Below, piece by piece: positions 1 through 3,988 of a stretch of 5,953 nucleotides of DNA (position 1 is the first letter of the stretch; the number at the start of each line of letters is the position of its first letter). Under the pieces are notes generated by a model that saw only the letters and a program-made list of their open reading frames with translations, made no database searches and was not told where the DNA came from. The stretch spans positions 1-5,953 of the forward strand of contig JAJYZY010000136.1 in assembly GCA_021799715.1 (NCBI GenBank). The letters run 5' to 3'. This stretch comes from Planctomycetota bacterium. Its GTDB lineage: Bacteria > Planctomycetota > Phycisphaerae > WQYP01. The translations under genes were made by a program, and so were the position numbers.

Positions 1-131
1 GCCGCTGCGTAGGTGCGGATTTCCACCTTTCAGTCGGTCGCAATTATCTACCAACGATCAACCGATGTTGTTTTGATCCACAGATTTCACAGACTTCCAC
101 AGATTTTTAAACGCCAAGCCGCTTCAACGGC
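1..131. other. Non-coding left edge, no gene assigned
   Basis: No convincing gene is visible. Two plus-strand frames are open from the left edge, to about 76 and about 110, but the short peptides they would give resemble no family I recognise, so the tail of an upstream gene cannot be claimed or excluded. Positions 11-28 form an imperfect palindrome (AGGTG at 11-15, CACCT at 24-28). A short CACAG repeat lies at 79-106 and is listed separately. Confidence 0.5.
79..106. repeat. Three-copy CACAGAYTT intergenic repeat
   Basis: CACAG recurs at 79, 88 and 98, spaced 9 then 10 bases, as CACAGATTT, CACAGACTTC and CACAGATTT. Phrases of this type are familiar to me from intergenic DNA of planctomycetes, verrucomicrobia and related bacteria, which is part of the reason for the suggested origin. 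Function unknown. The 9/10 spacing matches that of the unrelated CAGTA array at 267-327. Confidence 0.6.
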
Positions 132-159
132 CTGGAATCTGGAACCTGGAACCTGGAAG
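132..159 (+). repeat. Heptad array CTGGAAN, four units
   Basis: Four perfect heptamers start at 132, 139, 146 and 153 (CTGGAAT, CTGGAAC, CTGGAAC, CTGGAAG). Only the seventh base varies. There is no open frame through it, and a 7-bp period cannot encode a constant peptide repeat. The same word family reappears on the minus strand at 328-362. Confidence 0.85.
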
Positions 160-177
160 GGAACGGGGGCTTGGGAT

Positions 178-226
178 CAATGAACAATGATCAATGACCA
201 ATGATCAAACACCAATGATCAGTGTC
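178..226 (+). repeat. Heptad array CAATGAN (left copy)
   Basis: Units start every 7 bases from 178: CAATGAA, CAATGAT, CAATGAC, CAATGAT, then CAAACAC at 206, CAATGAT at 213 and a decaying CAGTGTC at 220. The right copy at 1553-1622 has the same orientation and the same CAAACAC interruption in phase, so the two share an architecture. GATC occurs at 175, 189, 203 and 217, one every second unit. Function unknown. Confidence 0.85.
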
Positions 227-266
227 AGTGACTGCCGGCTGTCCACCCCTACCTCTTTGTAAACAT

Positions 267-327
267 CAGTATTGGCAGTATTGGCAGTATTGGCAGTATT
301 ATCAGTATTGGTCAGTATTATCAGTAC
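267..327 (-). repeat. CAGTATTGG array, seven copies (left arm)
   Basis: CAGTA occurs at 267, 276, 285, 294, 303, 313 and 322, giving spacings of 9, 9, 9, 9, 10 and 9. The first three units are identical CAGTATTGG. This is the reverse complement of the TACTG array at 1626-1764, and 301-318 matches the reverse complement of 1653-1670 over 18 of 18 bases. With that array it forms widely separated inverted arms around the PEP-CTERM gene. There are no spacers, so it is not a CRISPR. Confidence 0.88.
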
Positions 328-362
328 ATTCAATATTCAAGGTTCCATGTTCTGGATTCCAG
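328..362 (-). repeat. Heptad array of TGGAAC type, minus orientation
   Basis: Read on the minus strand from 362, consecutive heptamers are CTGGAAT, CCAGAAC, ATGGAAC, CTTGAAT and ATTGAAT. They are degenerate versions of the CTGGAAN word at 132-159 but in opposite orientation. The array abuts the CAGTA array at 327 without a gap. With 132-159 it makes a second inverted pair, nested to the left of the PEP-CTERM gene. Confidence 0.7.
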
Positions 363-408
363 CTTCAAAACAAACTGTAACCAGTCCCCTGAAACCCGTA
401 ACCCAACG

Positions 409-443
409 TTGATCAGTGATCTCTGGTCCTTGGTCCGTGATGT
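409..443. repeat. Heptad array NTGRTCN next to the PEP-CTERM stop codon
   Basis: Consecutive 7-base words are TTGATCA (409), GTGATCT (416), CTGGTCC (423), TTGGTCC (430) and GTGATGT (437). The 12-base TGATCAGTGATC at 410-421 recurs exactly at 1612-1623 inside the right-hand palindrome. The array ends 3 bases before the TGA stop (447-449, minus) of the PEP-CTERM gene, so it occupies that gene's 3' flank. No U-tract terminator is apparent there. Confidence 0.65.
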
Positions 444-446
444 CTG

Positions 447-1199
447 TCACTGCATTGGCAATTGCCGCCGCTTGCGCAGGGCAATCAGGCCCAGGCCCAG
501 CAATCCGCCGCCAACCAAGGGCAATGTTGCAGGAATGGGAAGAGGGCCGCCGGTGGCCACGGCTGCCGAGGCCAGGATCTCGCTTCCGTTCGTCCCGTAC
601 ACCACGGAGACGTTGCTCACCAAGGAGGCCGCCGTGATCTTACTTACGCTGAGATTAAATGTCGCACCGCTCTCAAGGTACGGATTCATGTTTGTAACAC
701 TTGAATTGACGGTGTAGACCGCTGGCGTTCCGCTCGGTGGGCCAATGACCATGTAATCAGGCTGCGATCCGTCAATTGACAGGTTCACGGTTTGGCCGGA
801 CTGGCTCGCAATCCAAGGCGGATTATTCGACGGCTGGCCTGTGGGGGCCAACATTGTCGTCCAACTGTCATACGTAGGTGTGGTTATCCCGTAGCCGGGA
901 GTTACGTAGAACGCATATCCATAACCGCTGGACTCACTGGGGGAAAGGGTTTCTCCATTCCCTAGGCTGAACGTGATACCGTACACCGCCTCGCTATCTG
1001 AGTATATCCCACCAAGGTTATCAATCTGCACACGCAAAGTGCCTGTTCCGGGCGTGAAAACAACTTGGACATCAAGGTTCGGCTCGCCTGATACGACGCT
1101 GCCGATCGCGGTTACCGTCTGAGCGCCGACTCCGCCTGCTACTGCCAGCATTCCTGCCGCGGCGATTAGACCTGCCGATAGAATTGTATTTTTTAACAT
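447..1199 (-). CDS. PEP-CTERM/VPLPA-type exosortase-sorted surface protein
   Basis: A 250-aa exported protein of unknown specific function. Residues 1-26 are a signal peptide: MLKN, a hydrophobic core rich in Ala, Gly and Leu, and a probable VGA|Q cleavage site. The mature part (about 27-215) is Gly/Ser/Thr/Tyr-rich, has no cysteine, and is probably beta-rich. The C terminus is the tripartite sorting signal: LPIPATLPL at 220-228, a hydrophobic helix to about 241, then RKRR at 242-245. In this class exosortase cleaves near the PxPA motif and the protein ends up at the envelope or in exopolysaccharide. The form here is closer to VPLPA than to canonical VPEPA. The frame opens further upstream to an ATG at 1265, but the start at 1199 is chosen because it directly begins the signal peptide and has a Shine-Dalgarno; the extension would run through the leader hairpin. 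No exosortase is in the window. The gene is divergent from glgB and flanked by repeat arrays. Confidence 0.88.
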   Translation of the reverse strand: MLKNTILSAGLIAAAGMLAVAGGVGAQTVTAIGSVVSGEPNLDVQVVFTPGTGTLRVQIDNLGGIYSDSEAVYGITFSLGNGETLSPSESSGYGYAFYVTPGYGITTPTYDSWTTMLAPTGQPSNNPPWIASQSGQTVNLSIDGSQPDYMVIGPPSGTPAVYTVNSSVTNMNPYLESGATFNLSVSKITAASLVSNVSVVYGTNGSEILASAAVATGGPLPIPATLPLVGGGLLGLGLIALRKRRQLPMQ

Positions 1200-1207
1200 C
1201 TTGCACA

Positions 1208-1212
1208 CTCCC
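1208..1212 (-). promoter_or_regulatory. Ribosome binding site of the PEP-CTERM gene
   Basis: On the minus strand GGGAG lies 8 bases before the ATG at 1199. This spacing supports the start at 1199 over the in-frame ATG at 1265. Confidence 0.65.
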
Positions 1213-1224
1213 GATAATGGATTC

Positions 1225-1245
1225 CCGGATAAAAAAATTATCCGG
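1225..1245 (-). promoter_or_regulatory. Perfect inverted repeat in the PEP-CTERM leader
   Basis: CCGGATAA at 1225-1232 and TTATCCGG at 1238-1245 form a perfect 8-bp stem around a 5-base homopolymer loop (A on plus, U in the minus-strand transcript). It ends 25 bases before the ATG at 1199 and 12 bases before the GGGAG ribosome binding site. No U-tract follows the stem, so it is not a classical terminator. It could be a leader hairpin affecting translation or mRNA stability, or a dyad operator; the sequence alone cannot decide. Confidence 0.6.
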
Positions 1246-1258
1246 CTTGCTTTTGCCT

Positions 1259-1292
1259 CCTGCACTTCAACACAACCTGCACTTCAACACAA
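1259..1292. repeat. Exact 17-bp tandem duplication upstream of the PEP-CTERM gene
   Basis: CCTGCACTTCAACACAA occurs twice head to tail, at 1259-1275 and 1276-1292, with no mismatch. It lies about 60-93 bases upstream of the translation start, where an activator or repressor site could sit. It is also compatible with a recent slippage duplication. No -35/-10 pair with acceptable spacing was found around it. Confidence 0.85.
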
Positions 1293-1552
1293 AGTGATGG
1301 AGAACAGTTGTTTTCATCTCCATACAACCACGCGACCGATAACGGCCGCAATGAATTGCATGACAACATCCATGTTGCTTGAACCCACTGGGAGGCTCTG
1401 CCTCTCGTTGAACTCTGAAAACTATATCCGAGGCGCTAAAAACGTGCCTCTCTTCAGACCCAACACCCGAAATCTTACACTGTCGGCACGTAAATGCAAC
1501 TATTTTCCTAAATTTTCGTGTTTTGTATAGGTTATCGGACGTTACAAGGTAC
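1293..1552. other. Intergenic segment with several hairpins, no gene
   Basis: Overlapping open frames exist here on both strands, but none has a plausible ribosome binding site or recognisable protein, and they run into repeats. Inverted repeats visible: ATGGAGA/TCTCCAT at 1297-1303 and 1317-1323; CAACAT/ATGTTG at 1364-1377; GGGAGGC/GCCTCTC at 1390-1406 with one G-T pair; GAGGCGC/GTGCCTC at 1430-1450 with one G-T pair. TGCCTCTC occurs at 1399 and 1445, so alternative pairings are possible. It probably contains the promoter and leader of the minus-strand PEP-CTERM gene, but I cannot place a promoter with confidence. Confidence 0.5.
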
Positions 1553-1622
1553 CAATGAGCAATGACCAATGATCAATGAGCAATGAGCAATGAGCAAACA
1601 CCACGGATCACTGATCAGTGAT
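1553..1622 (+). repeat. Heptad array CAATGAN (right copy), ten units
   Basis: Ten heptamers in perfect 7-base register start at 1553: CAATGAG, CAATGAC, CAATGAT, three CAATGAG, then CAAACAC at 1595, CACGGAT, CACTGAT and CAGTGAT. The order of perfect CAATGAN words, then CAAACAC, then degenerating CA-words repeats that of 178-226. It passes directly into the TACTG array, the junction word being CAATACTG at 1623. Confidence 0.9.
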
Positions 1623-1623
1623 C
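1606..1623. repeat. 18-bp perfect palindrome centred on TGATCA
   Basis: GATCACTGATCAGTGATC is identical to its reverse complement over all 18 bases and contains three GATC sites spaced 7 bases apart. It arises where the last heptads of the CAATGAN array meet the TACTG array. It could be a dyad protein-binding site or the centre of a cruciform. The half containing TGATCAGTGATC is repeated at 410-421, beyond the other end of the PEP-CTERM gene. Confidence 0.75.
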
Positions 1624-1625
1624 AA

Positions 1626-1764
1626 TACTGCTAATACTGATCAATACTGAATATACTGACCAATACTGATCAATACTGTTAATACTGAATATACTGAACA
1701 ATACTGATCAATACTGATCAATACTGAGTATACTGACCAATACTGACCAATACTGAATATACTG
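1626..1764 (+). repeat. TACTG array with 9/10-bp spacing, 15 copies (right arm)
   Basis: TACTG starts at 1626, 1635, 1645, 1654, 1664, 1674, 1683, 1692, 1702, 1712, 1722, 1731, 1741, 1751 and 1760. Ten-base units are TACTG plus ATCAA, ACCAA or AACAA; nine-base units are TACTG plus AATA, AGTA, CTAA or TTAA. Mean spacing is about 9.6 bp, near one helical turn. It is the inverted counterpart of 267-327 and ends 112 bases before the glgB start. Four TATACT words (1652, 1690, 1729, 1758) resemble -10 boxes but lack convincing -35 partners. Confidence 0.9.
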
Positions 1765-1785
1765 AACATACCGCAATTGGTCTGT

Positions 1786-1809
1786 TACCTGAAGCGGCTT
1801 CTTCGGGTA
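1786..1809 (+). promoter_or_regulatory. Stem-loop upstream of glgB
   Basis: TACCTGAAG at 1786-1794 pairs with CTTCGGGTA at 1801-1809 over 9 bp, with one G-U, around a 6-base CGGCTT loop. It lies 66 bases before the glgB ATG. No T-run follows, so an intrinsic terminator is unlikely. It may be a leader structure of the glgB transcript if transcription starts in or before the repeat array. It does not match a riboswitch class I recognise. Confidence 0.4.
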
Positions 1810-1866
1810 TTATGATCACGCATCGTGCCGACGCAGCCGTTTGAATGCGCGGCCACATCCAGCGCG

Positions 1867-1872
1867 AGGAAA
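1867..1872 (+). promoter_or_regulatory. Ribosome binding site of glgB
   Basis: AGGAAA, within GAGGAAAG, ends a few bases before the ATG at 1876. It decides the start: the longer frame beginning with GTG at 1825 has no purine-rich element in front of it, and the 17 residues it would add are not family-like. Confidence 0.7.
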
Positions 1873-1875
1873 GAC

Positions 1876-3972
1876 ATGGCGGTTGAGAAAAATCTGAAGC
1901 CTGCGGCAGCGGAACATGTATCGGCACCGGACGGCACAGGGCTGATTGCCGGTGATCCGTGGCTGGAACCTTTTGCCCCGCAGTTGCGCCAACGCTGGGC
2001 GCACTATGTGAAAATGCGGGACGGTATTGAAAAAGCCGGGGGCCTGCTTAAATCAATGAGTTGCGGGCATCACTATTTTGGATTCAATCGCGGGCACCAT
2101 GACGGCCAAGCGGGCATATGGTACAGAGAATGGGCACCGGCGGCGGCGCAACTGCACATCATCGGAGATTTTAATTCCTGGAACCGCTCAAGCCATCCGA
2201 TGGCGCGCGACGCATTCGGGGTCTGGTCCATTTTTTTGCCGGACACAAAATCCGGGCAACCGGCGATCTCCCATGGCAGCAAAGTTAAAGTACAGGTGGA
2301 TTCCGCGATCGGGCGGATGGATCGCATTCCCGCGTATATCAGGCGGGTGGTGCAGGCGCAGCAGGGCGTGGATTTTGTCGGGCAGTATTGGAATCCACCG
2401 GAGGCGTTCACCTTCAAACACCCCTACGCGCCCCCGAAACAAGGCGGTCTGCGCATTTATGAAGCCCATATCGGCATGGCGCAGGAAGAACCCAAGGTGG
2501 GAACCTTTGATGAATTTACCCGCAATATTCTGCCGCGGATTGCGGACCTGGGGTATAACGCCATACAGTTGATGGCGATTATGGAGCACCCTTATTACGG
2601 TTCCTTTGGCTATCATGTAAGCAACTTTTTTGCCGTATCGTCCCGATTCGGAACCCCGGAAGATCTTAAGCAGTTAATTGATACCGCGCATGGCCTGGGC
2701 CTGGCGGTGCTGCTGGATGTGGTGCATAGCCACGCCATAAAAAATATCCATGAGGGGTTGAATCGGTTTGACGGCTCAGATTTTCAATATTTCCACGCCG
2801 GCGCGCGGGGGCAGCATATTGCGTGGGATTCGCTGTGTTTTGATTACAGCGTACTGGAAGTGCAGCGGTTTTTGTTAAGCAACCTGCGGTTCTGGATGGA
2901 GGACATGCACTTTGACGGTTTCCGTTTTGACGGCGTAACAAGTATGTTGTATCTGGATCACGGCCTGGGGGCGAAGTTTTCCAGTTATGACAGTTATTTC
3001 GGATCCAATATTGATGATCATGCCGTGGCGTACCTGCAAATCGCCAATGAACTGGTGCATACGCTGCGCCCGCAGGCCGTCACGATCGCGGAAGATGTTT
3101 CCGGCATGCCCGGCATGGCCCGGCCCGTGGCGGAAGGCGGCATCGGCTTTGATTATCGTCTGGCGATGGGTGTCCCTGATTATTGGATAAAACTGCTGAA
3201 GGAACAGCGCGACGAAGACTGGAATCTCGGCGGTTTATACCACACCCTGATGAACCGCCGGCGTAATGAAAAACATGTGGGATATGCTGAAAGTCATGAT
3301 CAGGCGCTGGTGGGCGATAAAACGCTTGCGTTCTGGCTGATGGATAAGCAGATGTATTGGAACATGAGCAAGCTTCACGGACACCCGATTGTGGAACGGG
3401 GGCTGGCGTTGCATAAAATGATCCGGCTGATCACCTTTGCGCTGGCCGGGGAAGCGTATCTGAATTTCATGGGCAATGAATTCGGCCATCCGGAATGGGT
3501 GGATTTTCCGCGGCCAGGCAACAATTATTCCTACCAGCACGCCCGGCGGCTCTGGTCTCTGTCTGATCGGGATGACCTCCATTACATGGGGTTAAAAATA
3601 TTTGACCGTGCCATGCAGCTCATGGACCAACAACGCGGCGTTCTGGAAGACCCGTTTATTGAACAGCTTCTGGTGCATGAAGACACGCGGCAGATGGCGT
3701 TTCGGCGTGGGCCGCTGGTATTTGTTTTTAACTTTCATCCCACCGAATCGTACACCGGCTTGCGTATACCCGTACCCGACCCCTGCGATTACCGGCTCAT
3801 TTTGGATACCGACAGCCCGGTATTTGACGGCTTTGGCCGGGTGGCCGGGGATGTAGTATATCCCCGGCAAGACGTGCCGATGTATGGCCGAAATCAGAGT
3901 GTGCAAATTTACCTGCCATGCCGCACGGCCCAAGTGCTGGCACCGGTCAATATGCCGCAGAAGAAGAAATAG
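1876..3972 (+). CDS. glgB: 1,4-alpha-glucan branching enzyme, eukaryote-type (GH13_8)
   Basis: A 698-aa cytoplasmic enzyme that cleaves alpha-1,4 glucan chains and rejoins them by alpha-1,6 links to branch glycogen. The N-terminal helical part (about 18-60) begins DPWLEPF. A CBM48 domain follows at about 65-125 (WYREWAP at 82-88, GDFNSW at 97-102). The catalytic barrel starts near LRIYEAHIG (192-200). Key residues: DVVHSH at 281-286, nucleophile Asp352 in GFRFDG, acid/base Glu406 in IAEDVSG, and His474-Asp475 in YAESHD. NFMGNEFGHPEW marks the end of the barrel, and a C-terminal beta domain follows. Length and motifs fit human GBE1 and plant starch branching enzymes (about 700 aa) better than E. 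coli GlgB. All catalytic residues are present, so it should be active. No other glycogen gene is in the window; a repeat array lies upstream and a convergent permease gene 16 bases downstream. Confidence 0.96.
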   Translation: MAVEKNLKPAAAEHVSAPDGTGLIAGDPWLEPFAPQLRQRWAHYVKMRDGIEKAGGLLKSMSCGHHYFGFNRGHHDGQAGIWYREWAPAAAQLHIIGDFNSWNRSSHPMARDAFGVWSIFLPDTKSGQPAISHGSKVKVQVDSAIGRMDRIPAYIRRVVQAQQGVDFVGQYWNPPEAFTFKHPYAPPKQGGLRIYEAHIGMAQEEPKVGTFDEFTRNILPRIADLGYNAIQLMAIMEHPYYGSFGYHVSNFFAVSSRFGTPEDLKQLIDTAHGLGLAVLLDVVHSHAIKNIHEGLNRFDGSDFQYFHAGARGQHIAWDSLCFDYSVLEVQRFLLSNLRFWMEDMHFDGFRFDGVTSMLYLDHGLGAKFSSYDSYFGSNIDDHAVAYLQIANELVHTLRPQAVTIAEDVSGMPGMARPVAEGGIGFDYRLAMGVPDYWIKLLKEQRDEDWNLGGLYHTLMNRRRNEKHVGYAESHDQALVGDKTLAFWLMDKQMYWNMSKLHGHPIVERGLALHKMIRLITFALAGEAYLNFMGNEFGHPEWVDFPRPGNNYSYQHARRLWSLSDRDDLHYMGLKIFDRAMQLMDQQRGVLEDPFIEQLLVHEDTRQMAFRRGPLVFVFNFHPTESYTGLRIPVPDPCDYRLILDTDSPVFDGFGRVAGDVVYPRQDVPMYGRNQSVQIYLPCRTAQVLAPVNMPQKKK

Positions 3973-3988
3973 TAACGCTTGAGAAGCT

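Noticed and set aside
74..82. DnaA box-like TGATCCACA, possible origin
   Set aside because: It is one base off TTATCCACA, isolated, and part of a CACAG repeat; no further boxes or origin genes are present.
409..717. Plus-strand reading frames overlapping the PEP-CTERM gene
   Set aside because: They are antisense shadows; the minus strand encodes a complete signal peptide, body and sorting signal.
1484..1499. Sigma-54-like site GGCACGTAAATGC
   Set aside because: The GG-to-GC spacing is 9 instead of 10, and it points along the plus strand, away from the PEP-CTERM gene and far from glgB.
1201..1569. Small genes on either strand (1201-1530 plus, 1267-1569 minus)
   Set aside because: The frames run through the 17-bp tandem repeat or the CAATGAN array, lack a ribosome binding site, and give no recognisable or compositionally plausible protein.
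267..1764. CRISPR array
   Set aside because: Units are only 9-10 bases and directly contiguous; there are no unique spacers and no cas genes.
132..1764. Insertion sequence or transposon bounded by the inverted arrays
   Set aside because: There is no transposase or recombinase gene between the arms, no clear target-site duplication, and the arms differ in length. It is kept only as a structural observation.
1825..1875. GTG start for glgB at 1825 giving 715 aa
   Set aside because: There is no Shine-Dalgarno before 1825, while AGGAAA sits just before the ATG at 1876, and the family N terminus fits the shorter form.
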